This document shows positions 18,244-27,349 of a stretch of DNA of 64,000 nt, one piece after another. Origin of the DNA: Prochlorococcus marinus CUG1433 (GTDB lineage Bacteria > Cyanobacteriota > Cyanobacteriia > PCC-6307 > Cyanobiaceae); assembly GCA_017644425.1 (NCBI GenBank), contig JAEPLN010000001.1:1054001-1118000 (forward strand). The letters are read 5' to 3'. Made by a program: the position numbers and the translations under genes. The number at the start of each line of letters is the position of its first letter. Within the stretch, counting starts at the first letter, position 1. The notes below the pieces were generated by a model that was not told the DNA's origin, made no database searches, and saw only the letters and a list, made by a program, of their open reading frames with translations.

Positions 18244-18531
18244 TTAATCTAATTTAAAAGATGCTAAACAAATATTCTTTTTATTTTTTTCTAAGCATTT
18301 AGTTAATTTTGCTTTACGCACTTTCTCTACTTCCTCATCAATGCATACTCTTAAATAATTTTTTGCACTTTGAGGAAAACCTATTTTATTATATTTAACC
18401 CAATTTGATTTTTTTCCTGTACACTTTTTTGCTATTTGATTGTATGTCAAGGGTTTATCTTTAACTCCAAGGGCATAAGCGTTAGTAGGTATTGCAAAAA
18501 CAAAAAATAATGGAATTAATAACTTTCGCAT
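18244..18531 (-). CDS. Small secreted hypothetical protein (95 aa)
   Basis: Begins with a clear signal peptide, MRKLLIPLFFVFAIPTNAYA, with a likely cleavage after AYA (residue 20). The mature part of about 75 residues is lysine-rich and has four cysteines (in KKCTG, RVCID, TKCLEK and NICLAS), enough for two disulfides in the periplasm. Function unknown; the size and cysteine pattern resemble small periplasmic proteins. It is alone between two inverted-repeat arms and shows no partner genes. Confidence 0.7.
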   Translation of the reverse strand: MRKLLIPLFFVFAIPTNAYALGVKDKPLTYNQIAKKCTGKKSNWVKYNKIGFPQSAKNYLRVCIDEEVEKVRKAKLTKCLEKNKKNICLASFKLD

Positions 18532-18716
18532 TTCGTAATATCAAATTATTCTAAATTATACATTTACAAATGTTCTTTAGACCGATTTGATTTCTAAAAA
18601 TTTGATATATCATTTAAGTAACGAAAAATTTTCGTATTTAATGAGTTAAATATTTCCCTAATAGTCTGCAAGTGAGATAATGAAATAATTACAAATATTC
18701 TGGAATCAAAATTTGG

Positions 18717-18735
18717 TTAAATTGCCGACTAGAAA
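18717..18735 (-). repeat. Right arm of the 19-base imperfect inverted repeat
   Basis: Partner of the arm at 18178-18196 in opposite orientation (TTGCCGACTAG core at 18722-18732). It lies about 25 bases before the first ATG of the LpxB-like frame and about 95 bases from the tRNA-Cys gene. It may be a binding site or the end of a small element; the sequence does not decide. Confidence 0.6.
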
Positions 18736-18759
18736 TTCCACTAATTTTTCCTTAAAAAA

Positions 18760-20172
18760 ATGTATAGTAGACATACAAAATTGAAGGTTTTAGAGGGTTT
18801 TATAAGGAATTTAGTATCAAAATTAAAGAAGGCGGCACCCAGATTCGAACTGGGGATAAAGGATTTGCAATCCTCTGCCTTACCACTTGGCCATGCCGCC
18901 GAAAAAGATTCCAATGAATCTTTTTATGATCTTAACAGTAAGAAGTCTCATTCTCTATTATTTATATGTAATGGTCATGGAGAAGATGTAATCGCATCAG
19001 AAATAATAAAAAGATTACTAAAAAAAATAAAAAATAAAAATATTGAAGTTTTGCCTTTAGTAGGAAATGGAGATGTATTTAATTCCATAAAATCAAAGAA
19101 TTTTCGTAAAATAGGATATTTAAAAGATCTGCCTAGTGGAGGTTTTAGTAATCAAAGTCTGAAGGGATTTGTGCTTGATTTGTTTGCAGGATTTTTAATC
19201 GATAATTTAAGAAATTATCTACTTGTAAAACAGAAGTTAAAACATAACTGCAAAATTATCGCCGTAGGCGATTTCTTGCCATTACTTTTCGCTTGGAGTT
19301 CAGAATGCGAATTTAGTTTCATTGGAACTCCCAAAAGTGATCATACTTGGAGTAATGGGCCAGGTTGGGATTTAAGCGATTTTTATCATAAGTTGAAAGG
19401 TTCTGAATGGGACCCATGGGAAATATTTTTAATGAAATCTCCAAGATGTAAAAATTTAATTATGAGAGATACAATTACAGCTAATAATTTGAATAGAAAA
19501 AATATTGATGCAAAATACTTTGGTAATCCTATGATGGATTTTGTTAATGCAAAAAACGAGAAGATATCAAATATTATTTCTTTTAAGAGGATTATTTTAT
19601 TAGTTGGAAGTAGATACCCTGAAGCTCTTAAAAATCTTGATAATTTTCTTGATTGTTTGCAGGATTTTGATTTATCGAAGGATTTGGTAATACTTTTGCC
19701 TTTAAGCATTAACGCGCATGTGATTCAAATTCACAGTTATTTAAATAAATATGGTTTTATAAAACAGAGTAAAGTTAAATTTCTAATTGATGAAGATTCA
19801 GTATGGAAAAAGAAAGATCAATATGTAGTGATTGGAAAAGGTAAATTCAATTCATGGGCCAGTATGGCAGAAGTTGGCTTGTCTAATGCAGGAACTGCTA
19901 CAGAGCAAATTACTGGCCTTGGAATTCCATCTCTTTCTTTACCTGGAAGTGGTCCACAATTTACAAAATCATTTGCAAAAAGGCAATCAAGATTATTGGG
20001 AGGCAGCGTTTTAGTTTGCAAGAACAAAAAAATTCTTTTAAAACGTTTAAGTTTACTTTTGAAAAGAAAAGTTGATAGGCTAGAACAAGCAAAAATTGGA
20101 AAAAAAAGAATGGGAGAATCCGGAGCAAGTAAGAAAATCGTAGATGCCATTAACCTTCATTTGTTATCTTAG
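18760..20172 (+). CDS. Lipid-A-disaccharide-synthase-like glycosyltransferase; start uncertain
   Basis: Related to LpxB-type glycosyltransferases, of the cyanobacterial 'lipid-A-disaccharide synthase-related' type. The recognisable protein starts near 18955 (LLFICNGHGEDVIASE) and continues with GDFLPLLFAW, FGNPMMDF, and a C-terminal sugar-nucleotide region with GTATEQITGLGIPSLSLPG. The only ATG in frame, 18760, lies upstream of a tRNA-Cys gene that occupies 18830-18900 on the other strand; between that tRNA and the core there is no ATG, GTG or TTG, and a TTG at 18865 lies inside the tRNA. The true start is therefore unknown. It is followed 35 bases later by an 88-residue gene. Confidence 0.8.
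   Translation: MYSRHTKLKVLEGFIRNLVSKLKKAAPRFELGIKDLQSSALPLGHAAEKDSNESFYDLNSKKSHSLLFICNGHGEDVIASEIIKRLLKKIKNKNIEVLPLVGNGDVFNSIKSKNFRKIGYLKDLPSGGFSNQSLKGFVLDLFAGFLIDNLRNYLLVKQKLKHNCKIIAVGDFLPLLFAWSSECEFSFIGTPKSDHTWSNGPGWDLSDFYHKLKGSEWDPWEIFLMKSPRCKNLIMRDTITANNLNRKNIDAKYFGNPMMDFVNAKNEKISNIISFKRIILLVGSRYPEALKNLDNFLDCLQDFDLSKDLVILLPLSINAHVIQIHSYLNKYGFIKQSKVKFLIDEDSVWKKKDQYVVIGKGKFNSWASMAEVGLSNAGTATEQITGLGIPSLSLPGSGPQFTKSFAKRQSRLLGGSVLVCKNKKILLKRLSLLLKRKVDRLEQAKIGKKRMGESGASKKIVDAINLHLLS
18830..18900 (-). tRNA. tRNA-Cys (anticodon GCA)
   Basis: On the reverse strand GGCGGCA pairs with TGCCGCC, and the discriminator is U, as required for cysteine identity. The anticodon arm is GAGGA-TTGCAAA-TCCTT (GCA) and the T-arm contains CAGTTCGAATCTG. 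It lies antisense within the long plus-strand frame of the LpxB-like protein. Confidence 0.96.
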
Positions 20173-20207
20173 TAAATGGCAATAGCATATTAATTTTTAA
20201 TTCTTTT

Positions 20208-20474
20208 ATGTATCCAATAAATGATCGGCAATATCTAAAAATTTGTGCAGAAATTGCAAAACTTATGAGTATAAGCTTATCTTCTGCTAAGAAGAAAGTA
20301 GAAATTCAAATTGCAAAAGAAGGTTCGAAAACTATTCAAGAGAAAATACAAGTTGCTCAAAATGTCTTAAAAATTTGTGTAAAAAATGATGGAGATAAAT
20401 TAAGTTCTTCAAGAATACTAGATAAGCTTATGGAAACTCTTGATGGTGAAGATAATTTTTTAACTGAAGATTGA
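20208..20474 (+). CDS. Conserved hypothetical protein (88 aa)
   Basis: Function unknown. The 88-residue product is soluble and helical, with KICAEIAKLMSISLSSAKKKVE near the N-terminus and an acidic end (DGEDNFLTED). It starts 35 bases after the LpxB-like gene and its stop is 3 bases from the convergent rnd stop. A similar small protein is common in marine cyanobacteria to my knowledge, but no role is established that I can name. Confidence 0.68.
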   Translation: MYPINDRQYLKICAEIAKLMSISLSSAKKKVEIQIAKEGSKTIQEKIQVAQNVLKICVKNDGDKLSSSRILDKLMETLDGEDNFLTED

Positions 20475-20477
20475 TTC

Positions 20478-21113
20478 TTAATGTTCAAATATATTTGAGA
20501 ATTTTAGTATATCTAAATCAGCATGTACAGATACTGTTTCAAAACATTTTTGAGCTAATTCATATCTATTTTCTCTTTCCAAGATAACTTTTAATTTATG
20601 CATCGCTTCAATTAAATATCTAACATCATTTGCTGCATAATCTAATTGATCTTTTGTTAAATCTTCGTTGCTACCCCAATCACTACTTTGAGAGCTTTTA
20701 TCCATTTCTATGCCTAGTAATTCATTTATTAAATCTTTTAAACCGTGTTTATTTGTATATGTTCTTGCCAACTTACTGGCAATCTTTGTACAAAAAATAT
20801 TTTTTGTATTAATTTCAAGATTGCATTTTAGAGCTGCTACATCAAATCTTGCGTAGTGAAATATTTTTGTAATTTTGTCATTTTCAAGAAGTGATTTTAA
20901 ATGAGGTGAAGAAGAGGTATTAAGTTCTATTTTTATACAGGATGTTTTGCCAGATTCATTACAGATTTGTACTAAACACAGTCTATCTCTTCCATGAATT
21001 AACCCCATTGCTTCAGTGTCAATAGCTAGGTACGATGATTTTTTATAAAGATTGTATAAATCCGTAGTTAAATCGCTATAAAGAAAATCAATATTTTTAT
21101 TTTCAATAGTCAT
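20478..21113 (-). CDS. rnd: Ribonuclease D (3'-5' exonuclease domain only)
   Basis: DEDD-superfamily 3'-5' exoribonuclease that trims structured RNAs such as tRNA precursors. At 211 residues it holds only the exonuclease domain and lacks the HRDC domains of the E. coli enzyme. Motif I is AIDTEAMGL near residue 31, motif II FHYARFDVAAL near residue 86, and motif III YAANDVRYL near residue 160 (DEDDy type). Cyanobacterial forms are usually short like this. The position beside two genes of unknown role gives no further hint. Confidence 0.9.
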   Translation of the reverse strand: MTIENKNIDFLYSDLTTDLYNLYKKSSYLAIDTEAMGLIHGRDRLCLVQICNESGKTSCIKIELNTSSSPHLKSLLENDKITKIFHYARFDVAALKCNLEINTKNIFCTKIASKLARTYTNKHGLKDLINELLGIEMDKSSQSSDWGSNEDLTKDQLDYAANDVRYLIEAMHKLKVILERENRYELAQKCFETVSVHADLDILKFSNIFEH

Positions 21114-21274
21114 TTTTGATAAGTATTTAAAGTAATTTAAGATTTAGAATATTACTTAAGATTTGATTTAATTAAGAATTTTTATCTAATAAGGATATTT
21201 TACAGAATAATTCAAAAAAATTATAATATGAAGTAACTTTAATTTTTATTTTCGAGTTAGAAGAAAAAATTTAT

Positions 21275-21835
21275 TTGATGTCCTATTCCTTAAATTCAAC
21301 ATTATTGCTAACAATTCTCTTGGCCATAGGATTATTTTTTTTTCTTAGGGCTTCTAGTAAAGATAGAACTACAATCGTTGAGATTTCATCTTCTCAACAG
21401 CCAGTTAAGGTTTTAAACGGTTTATGTGAATGGCTTAATTTGAGGGGATGGAAGCAAACAGGAGGAGATTATGAACAAAGAATTTTAATATTCAAGGGTC
21501 AAGTTGTTTCTAGTAAATTTTTAGCAATTTTTTTAGGTTTTCTTGGCGGTTTTGGTTCTTGTGCCTTGGGATTAGTAATTATTCAAATATATCCTGAATT
21601 AGGTTGGTGGCCTATTCTTTTGGGATTAATTGGGGGTCCTTTGTCTGGAATTGTTTATTTTAAAAAATCAGCAAGAGAGGAGAAATTTGAATTAAGGTTG
21701 ATGAACGAAAATGAAAATGATTCAACTTTCATGAGACTAAGAGCGCATAGGGATGAATTAATCTCTTTAGAAAATGAACTTGGAGAAAAACTTCAATTAA
21801 AAAGTGACGGTTCTTTATTTAAAACACCTATTTAA
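21275..21835 (+). CDS. Conserved cyanobacterial membrane protein (186 aa), possible cytochrome b6f assembly factor
   Basis: The first 25 residues form a hydrophobic segment (LLLTILLAIGLFFFLRAS) followed by KDRTTIVE; two further hydrophobic stretches lie at about residues 80-125 (FLGFLGGFGSCALGLVIIQ and WWPILLGLIGGPLSG). The tail is charged. The pattern resembles proteins annotated as cofactor assembly of complex C subunit B, which help insert heme ci into cytochrome b6. This is a recollection of the family, not a confirmed match. ATG at 21278 is an equally good start. Confidence 0.7.
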   Translation: MMSYSLNSTLLLTILLAIGLFFFLRASSKDRTTIVEISSSQQPVKVLNGLCEWLNLRGWKQTGGDYEQRILIFKGQVVSSKFLAIFLGFLGGFGSCALGLVIIQIYPELGWWPILLGLIGGPLSGIVYFKKSAREEKFELRLMNENENDSTFMRLRAHRDELISLENELGEKLQLKSDGSLFKTPI

Positions 21836-21863
21836 GATACATTAAAATTTTATTCGATAAAAT

Positions 21864-22892
21864 CTAATCAAAAATATTATTCTCCATACAGAATTTCTCT
21901 AACTCTTTATCATTTAACCAATCTTGGGGTTTTGTAAAAATTGATGTGAGCAATTCCTCTCGAGAATCTTTTTTAGCTTTATATCCATATTCCCATCTAG
22001 CTAAAGGCGGTAAGGACATTAATATAGATTCAGTTCTGCCATTTGTTTGTAGTCCAAAAATCGTACCTCTATCCCAAACTAAATTGAATTCGACATATCT
22101 ACCTCTTCGATAAAGCTGGAATTCTCTTTCCTTCGATGAAAATGTTTGAGAAGCTCTTTTTTCAATAATGGGCAAATATGAAGGGAGAAACGCTTGCCCA
22201 CAGTTTTCTGCTAAAGAAAATAAATTATCCCAATTTAAATTAGATCTGCCAATATTTTGTGAAGCTTTTGATGCCTCTCCATTTTGATTATTTCCTCTAT
22301 AAATATTGCCTGAGCCATCTTGATAATCATAAAAAATGCCTCCTATCCCTCTAGATTCATTTCTATGCTTCAAGAAGAAATATTCATCACACCATGGTTT
22401 GAAAACTTTATGTAAATCTTGATGAACTTTTTCACAAGCTTTTTTATGCTCGTTATGAAAATTCCTTACATCAGAAAGATAAGGATAATATGGGGTTAAG
22501 TCTGCACCTCCCCCAAACCACCAAACAGGACCAGCCTCGAAATATCGATAATTCAGATGAACTGTAGGAATATAGGGATTCCTTGGATGCAAAACCATAG
22601 AGGTTCCCGTAGCAAACCATTCATGACCTTTTGCTTCGGGCCTTTGAGAGATTATAGATTGAGGTAATTCTTTTCCCTGTACTTCAGAGAAATTAACGCC
22701 TGCCTGCTCAAAAATAGAACCATTTTTCAATACTCTTGATCTTCCACCGCCACCTTCGTCTCTTAGCCAGGATTCCTCTGTAAATTTCCCTTTGCCATCT
22801 ACATTTTCAAGTCCCGAACAAATTTTGTCTTGGAGATTTAATAAGAGATTTTTAGTTTTTTCTCTCGAGTTTTTAGAAGGTTCTTTCAACAT
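21864..22892 (-). CDS. hemF: Coproporphyrinogen III oxidase, oxygen-dependent
   Basis: Converts coproporphyrinogen III to protoporphyrinogen IX using O2, on the way to heme and chlorophyll. The 342 residues contain family blocks [40 protein letters not shown] and [15 protein letters not shown]. The length is normal. Start ATG at 22892, followed downstream by the divergent mrp gene 159 bases away. No anaerobic HemN is seen in the window. It feeds the same tetrapyrrole pool used by heme oxygenase. Confidence 0.97.
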   Translation of the reverse strand: MLKEPSKNSREKTKNLLLNLQDKICSGLENVDGKGKFTEESWLRDEGGGGRSRVLKNGSIFEQAGVNFSEVQGKELPQSIISQRPEAKGHEWFATGTSMVLHPRNPYIPTVHLNYRYFEAGPVWWFGGGADLTPYYPYLSDVRNFHNEHKKACEKVHQDLHKVFKPWCDEYFFLKHRNESRGIGGIFYDYQDGSGNIYRGNNQNGEASKASQNIGRSNLNWDNLFSLAENCGQAFLPSYLPIIEKRASQTFSSKEREFQLYRRGRYVEFNLVWDRGTIFGLQTNGRTESILMSLPPLARWEYGYKAKKDSREELLTSIFTKPQDWLNDKELEKFCMENNIFD

Positions 22893-23051
22893 GTATTTAG
22901 TAAATCTTGAAGAAAAAAATTTTTTGGGTTAATTATAAGTTTCTCTTTATAATTTCTCTTAGGGGGACCTTATTGCCTATTATTTGATAGTTCGACATAG
23001 TTCTTAATCTTTTAAACAGTCGACTACCTTGTCAAAATATTAAAAAATTTA

Positions 23052-24122
23052 ATGACCACAATAGAAGATGCGAATTTTGCTTTACAAAAAGTTCTAGATG
23101 CTGGATCACAGAAAAATGTAATTGAATTAGCTTGGATTAAAAATGTAAGAGTAAATATACCGAGAGTAATCGTAACATTATCATTACCATCATTTGCAAA
23201 TTCTCAGAGAGATAGAATTGTACAAGAGGTTAGAGGGGTATTACTGGATTTTGAAGATATTGATGATGTCCAAATAGAGATAGATAATAATTCTTCCAAA
23301 ACTGAATCTCAAAATCAGAGTAATGCTCCTGAGTTGCAGAAGATTGATGGTATTCGAAATATCATAGCTGTTAGCAGTGGTAAAGGTGGAGTTGGAAAAA
23401 GTACAATTGCAGTTAATCTCGCTTGTTCTCTAGCTAAATTAGGCTTGAAAACTGGTTTGCTGGATGCGGATATATATGGACCTAATACTCCCTCAATGAT
23501 GGGAGTTGCCGAACAGAATCCAAAGGTTACCGAAGGAAGTGGCAGTGATCAAAGGTTAATACCGATAAATAAATATGGAATTTCAATGGTATCAATGGGT
23601 TTCCTCATAGAGGAAGGCCAGCCAGTTATATGGAGAGGACCAATGCTTAATAGTATTATCAGACAATTTTTGTACCAAGTTGAATGGAATAATCTTGATT
23701 TTTTGGTTATTGATTTGCCTCCAGGAACAGGAGACGCTCAAATATCCCTTTCTCAATCTGTTCCTATCTCTGGAGCTATAATTGTCACTACTCCTCAACA
23801 AGTATCTTTGCAAGATGCAAGGAGGGGATTAGCGATGTTTAAACAACTTGGAGTACCTTTACTGGGAATTGTAGAAAATATGTCAGTATTTATTCCGCCA
23901 GATATGCCAGGTAAAAAATATGAAATTTTTGGTAAAGGTGGTGGACAAACATTAGCTAACGAAAATGACTTACCATTATTAGCTCAAATTCCCATCGAAA
24001 TTCCTCTCGTTGATGATAGTAATAAAGGTGTACCAATCTCAATAAGCCAGCCCAATAAAGAAAGTTCTGTCGTATTTGGTAATTTAGCTAAATTAATTAA
24101 GAATCAATTTATTAATGCTTAA
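23052..24122 (+). CDS. mrp: Mrp/ApbC-family P-loop ATPase (iron-sulfur carrier)
   Basis: Likely scaffold or carrier for iron-sulfur cluster transfer. The N-terminal MIP18-like domain (residues 1-80) is followed by a ParA/Mrp ATPase with the deviant Walker A SSGKGGVGKST near residue 115, DADIYGPNTPSM and DLPPGTGDAQ. The CxxC cluster motif usual after ENMS in many Mrp proteins is not there: the sequence reads ENMSVFIPPDMPGKKY. Cyanobacterial members often show this, so it may use other ligands. Its stop is followed by rodA with about 3 bases between. Confidence 0.92.
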   Translation: MTTIEDANFALQKVLDAGSQKNVIELAWIKNVRVNIPRVIVTLSLPSFANSQRDRIVQEVRGVLLDFEDIDDVQIEIDNNSSKTESQNQSNAPELQKIDGIRNIIAVSSGKGGVGKSTIAVNLACSLAKLGLKTGLLDADIYGPNTPSMMGVAEQNPKVTEGSGSDQRLIPINKYGISMVSMGFLIEEGQPVIWRGPMLNSIIRQFLYQVEWNNLDFLVIDLPPGTGDAQISLSQSVPISGAIIVTTPQQVSLQDARRGLAMFKQLGVPLLGIVENMSVFIPPDMPGKKYEIFGKGGGQTLANENDLPLLAQIPIEIPLVDDSNKGVPISISQPNKESSVVFGNLAKLIKNQFINA

Positions 24123-24125
24123 TTG

Positions 24126-25394
24126 ATGTTTAAGAGAATTTCTTTATTAAATAACAGAGGATTTTTACAAAAAAAAGACAACTTTAATAGAGGTTTTTTA
24201 TTTTCTCCGCTACTTATTATTCCTCTGTTTTTAGTTATTATTTCGGGTTTTTTGATAAAAAGTATTCAGGGTGATTTTTTAGTATCAAACTATTTAGGTC
24301 ATATCGTTACTGGTTTTTTAGGTTATTTCTTAGCATTTTTTATTTCTTATATACCGTTAGAGAGACTTAGAAAGTATTTGGTTCCATTTTATTTTTCTAC
24401 TTTAATATCTTTATTACTTATTTATTTTTTTGGGATTTCAGTTTCTGGAGCTCAAAGATGGCTCAACTTGGGCATCTTTTCTTTTCAGCCTTCAGAGGTA
24501 GCTAAACTTAGTACTGTATTAACTCTTGCTTTAGTACTCGACAAAAAAATAATCCTAACAATAAGAGATTTAGTATTGCCCTTACTAGTAGTAGTTATTC
24601 CTTGGTTATTAATTTTTTTTCAACCGGACTTAGGTACCTCTTTAGTTTTAATTGTTTTGACAGGTGTAATGCTCTATTGGTCTCAAATGCCCATAGAGTG
24701 GATTTTGATATTAGTGTTTTGTATTATCACATCAATACTATATCTAACCTTACCAACTCTTCTTATTTTCTGGATTCCAGTTATAGGATATCTTGCTTAT
24801 AGATCTTCAAAAAAGAAAATTATTTTTTCTGCTCTCGCTATTTCGTTTCATTTATTAGTGGCAAAATTTACACCAATTTTGTGGCAATATGGCTTAAAAA
24901 ATTATCAAAAAGATAGATTAGTTTTATTTTTAGATCCAAGTAGAGATCCATTAGGTGGCGGATATCATTTGATACAGAGTAAAATTGCAATTGGTTCTGG
25001 AGGATTATTTGGGACTGGTTTGCTACAAGGTAAGCTGACTAATTTGCAATTTATACCAGAACAACATACTGATTTTATATTCAGTGCCCTAGGCGAAGAA
25101 TTAGGTTTTTTGGGATGCACTATAGTATTATTTTTGTTCTTTTTTCTGATCCAAAAGCTTATAAATATTGCAAAAAATGCTAGAAGCGACTTTGAATCTC
25201 TAATTGTTATTGGAATAGCCGCAACTTTTTTATTCCAGATAATTATTAACTTATTTATGACTATTGGACTAGGACCAGTGACTGGGATACCTCTTCCCTT
25301 TATGAGTTATGGAAGAACAGCCTTGGTAATAAATTTCATATCTATTGGATTTGTCTTATCTATACTAAAACGCACAAGATCATTAAGAAGTTGA
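24126..25394 (+). CDS. rodA: RodA/FtsW-family peptidoglycan polymerase
   Basis: SEDS-family membrane glycosyltransferase that polymerises cell-wall glycan in elongation. About ten membrane segments over 422 residues. Family hallmarks are GAQRWLNLG, FQPSEVAKL, FQPDLGTSLVL, and the block DPLGGGYHLIQSKIAIGSGG with PEQHTDFIFSALGEE, which favours RodA over FtsW. ATG at 24126 is preferred to the TTG at 24123. It overlaps the kinase gene by one base (TGATG), suggesting co-translation. The mrp-rodA-kinase order hints at one transcript. Confidence 0.93.
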   Translation: MFKRISLLNNRGFLQKKDNFNRGFLFSPLLIIPLFLVIISGFLIKSIQGDFLVSNYLGHIVTGFLGYFLAFFISYIPLERLRKYLVPFYFSTLISLLLIYFFGISVSGAQRWLNLGIFSFQPSEVAKLSTVLTLALVLDKKIILTIRDLVLPLLVVVIPWLLIFFQPDLGTSLVLIVLTGVMLYWSQMPIEWILILVFCIITSILYLTLPTLLIFWIPVIGYLAYRSSKKKIIFSALAISFHLLVAKFTPILWQYGLKNYQKDRLVLFLDPSRDPLGGGYHLIQSKIAIGSGGLFGTGLLQGKLTNLQFIPEQHTDFIFSALGEELGFLGCTIVLFLFFFLIQKLINIAKNARSDFESLIVIGIAATFLFQIIINLFMTIGLGPVTGIPLPFMSYGRTALVINFISIGFVLSILKRTRSLRS

Positions 25395-26758
25395 TGAAAT
25401 CACAAGTTACCATAAAAAAAATTCAAGAGCTCCTGATTCAAGGGTCGCAGACTATACATGTGGATGATGATACTTCTAGGAGAATGTGGTGGGCGTCTTT
25501 AGAAGTAATTCAAAAAGATTTCCTTTCTCAGAATTGCAAACAGGGAGGGATTTGGGTTGCTTCTCCTTTGCCAGCTCTAAAGGAGAAAAAAATTTTTAAT
25601 CAACTTCATGGTTGGTTGTGGTCCCCAGAAGGGTTCCCATACTTTCAAAAAGATAATGCTGGCTTTTTGCCAGCAAATCATTCAGCTAAGGTAACAAAAG
25701 ATTTTGACTTTATAAGTAACTATAAGGTCTTAAATCTTAGTCAGAAAGATGGTTATGAACCTTTTTTGATGATAGTTACCCCAAATTTTCAATGTATATT
25801 ATCAATTGTAGGAGAGAAAGACAAGAAAATCTTATTGATGAAATGTGATGAAGAAAGCTTAAAAATATCAATTGAATTAATTCATGCAAAATTAAATCAA
25901 GAAAATTACGAAGAAGGAGTCAAATTTCGTAAGGTAATCAATAGTTTGGGTAATCTTAATATTAATAATCAATTTGAGAAAAATTTTTGGCCAACATTAT
26001 CAGCAAAATTGGCAAAATTGGGACCACATCACAACATACAGAATTCTTTGAGAAATGATAATAAAAATGTACAAATAACTGAAGCAAAATTGTTAAGTGC
26101 AATTTCTCATGAAGTAAGAACTCCCTTAACTACTATAAAAACTTTAATAAGTTCAACTTTAAAAAAATATAAGATGGATGATTCAATTAGAAATCGTTTA
26201 ATTCAAATTGATAATGAATGTAATGAACAAATTGATCGATTTGGTTTAATTTTTAATGCTGCAGAATTGGTAAATAATGAAGTGCCTAAATTAAATAACT
26301 TAGCAAAAATCAATTTATCCGAAATTTTTAAAAAACTTGCTCCTATATGGAATAAACAATTAAATAGACGTGGAATTTCTTTAAAGATTGATATCCCAAG
26401 CCAACTGCCGCAAATTTTGAGTGATTCTGAAAAATTAGAATTAATGTTAAGCGGATTAATTGATAAAAATACTAGAGGCCTAAAAGAAGGTAGTACATTA
26501 ATCTTAGAATTAAGACTAGCTGGCCAAAAACTTAAACTCCAATTAAAAATACAAAAATTAGATAGTAAGAAAAAAGAAATACTCAATAGTGACAATGGTT
26601 CTGATTTGGGACCTGTTCTAAATTGGAACCCTCAAACGGGAAGTTTACAACTAAGCCAAAATGCCACCCAAAAGTTGTTAGCTAGTTTAGGAGGACATGT
26701 TACAAAAAGGCGAGATGCAGGGTTGACAGTATTTTTCCCGATTTCAGATTCAAATTAA
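25394..26758 (+). CDS. Sensor-histidine-kinase-like protein with degenerate ATPase domain
   Basis: The phospho-acceptor region is present: AISHEVRTPLTTIKTL with the histidine at residue 239. The N-terminal 230 residues have no membrane segment or known sensor domain; a stretch around residues 50-90 (GIWVASPLPAL, LHGWLWSPEGFP) is unusual. The catalytic domain is poorly conserved: the N-box position reads LMLSGLIDKNTRGL, the D-x-G-x-G motif is not visible, and only a final GGHVTKRRDAGLTVFFP resembles the family end. I start at ATG 25394, overlapping the rodA stop. No response regulator is next to it. Confidence 0.75.
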   Translation: MKSQVTIKKIQELLIQGSQTIHVDDDTSRRMWWASLEVIQKDFLSQNCKQGGIWVASPLPALKEKKIFNQLHGWLWSPEGFPYFQKDNAGFLPANHSAKVTKDFDFISNYKVLNLSQKDGYEPFLMIVTPNFQCILSIVGEKDKKILLMKCDEESLKISIELIHAKLNQENYEEGVKFRKVINSLGNLNINNQFEKNFWPTLSAKLAKLGPHHNIQNSLRNDNKNVQITEAKLLSAISHEVRTPLTTIKTLISSTLKKYKMDDSIRNRLIQIDNECNEQIDRFGLIFNAAELVNNEVPKLNNLAKINLSEIFKKLAPIWNKQLNRRGISLKIDIPSQLPQILSDSEKLELMLSGLIDKNTRGLKEGSTLILELRLAGQKLKLQLKIQKLDSKKKEILNSDNGSDLGPVLNWNPQTGSLQLSQNATQKLLASLGGHVTKRRDAGLTVFFPISDSN

Positions 26759-26867
26759 AACATGAAATAAGTTTTCATATATTAATTAATGTAGAAACTT
26801 TCCTTTAAATTTGAATTTTGTAAAATTAGAATGCTAATTTCTTATTATAAATAACTCAAAATCTAGA

Positions 26868-27290
26868 ATGACGGAATCTTTAGTCGGTCAATTTCCAAAG
26901 CATATAGGTAGTACTGGGGGGTTGTTAAACTCAGCAGAAACCGAAGAAAAATATGCAATTGTATGGAATAGTTCAAAAGAGCAAGCATTTGAATTACCCA
27001 CCGGTGGTGCCGCTATTATGCATGAAGGTGATAATTTAATGTATTTTGCAAGAAAAGAACAATGCCTCGCACTAGGGACACAATTAAGAGCTTTTAAGCC
27101 AAGAATTGAGGACTTTAAAATCTATAGGATTTTTCCAGGTGGTGATATTGAATTCTTACATCCAAAAGATGGTGTTTTTCCTGAAAAAGTTAATGAAGGT
27201 AGAGAAAAAGTTGGACATAACCCAAGGAGAATAGGTGAGAATCCTAATCCAGCTGGGTTGAAATTTACAAGTAAGAATACTTTTGATTAA
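26868..27290 (+). CDS. psaD: Photosystem I reaction-center subunit II
   Basis: Stromal-side subunit that docks ferredoxin on photosystem I. The 140-residue protein contains the characteristic [20 protein letters not shown] near residues 46-65, the basic RPRIED-type segment ([23 protein letters not shown] split here across the domain) and the C-terminal [10 protein letters not shown]. Length and sequence are typical. It lies in its own unit between the kinase gene and trpE. Its codon use is somewhat richer in preferred codons, as expected for an abundant protein. Confidence 0.98.
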   Translation: MTESLVGQFPKHIGSTGGLLNSAETEEKYAIVWNSSKEQAFELPTGGAAIMHEGDNLMYFARKEQCLALGTQLRAFKPRIEDFKIYRIFPGGDIEFLHPKDGVFPEKVNEGREKVGHNPRRIGENPNPAGLKFTSKNTFD

Positions 27291-27349
27291 CTCCCTAAAA
27301 GTTGATATAAAAGAAATATATAATTATAATTTGGGTTGACATTATTAGT

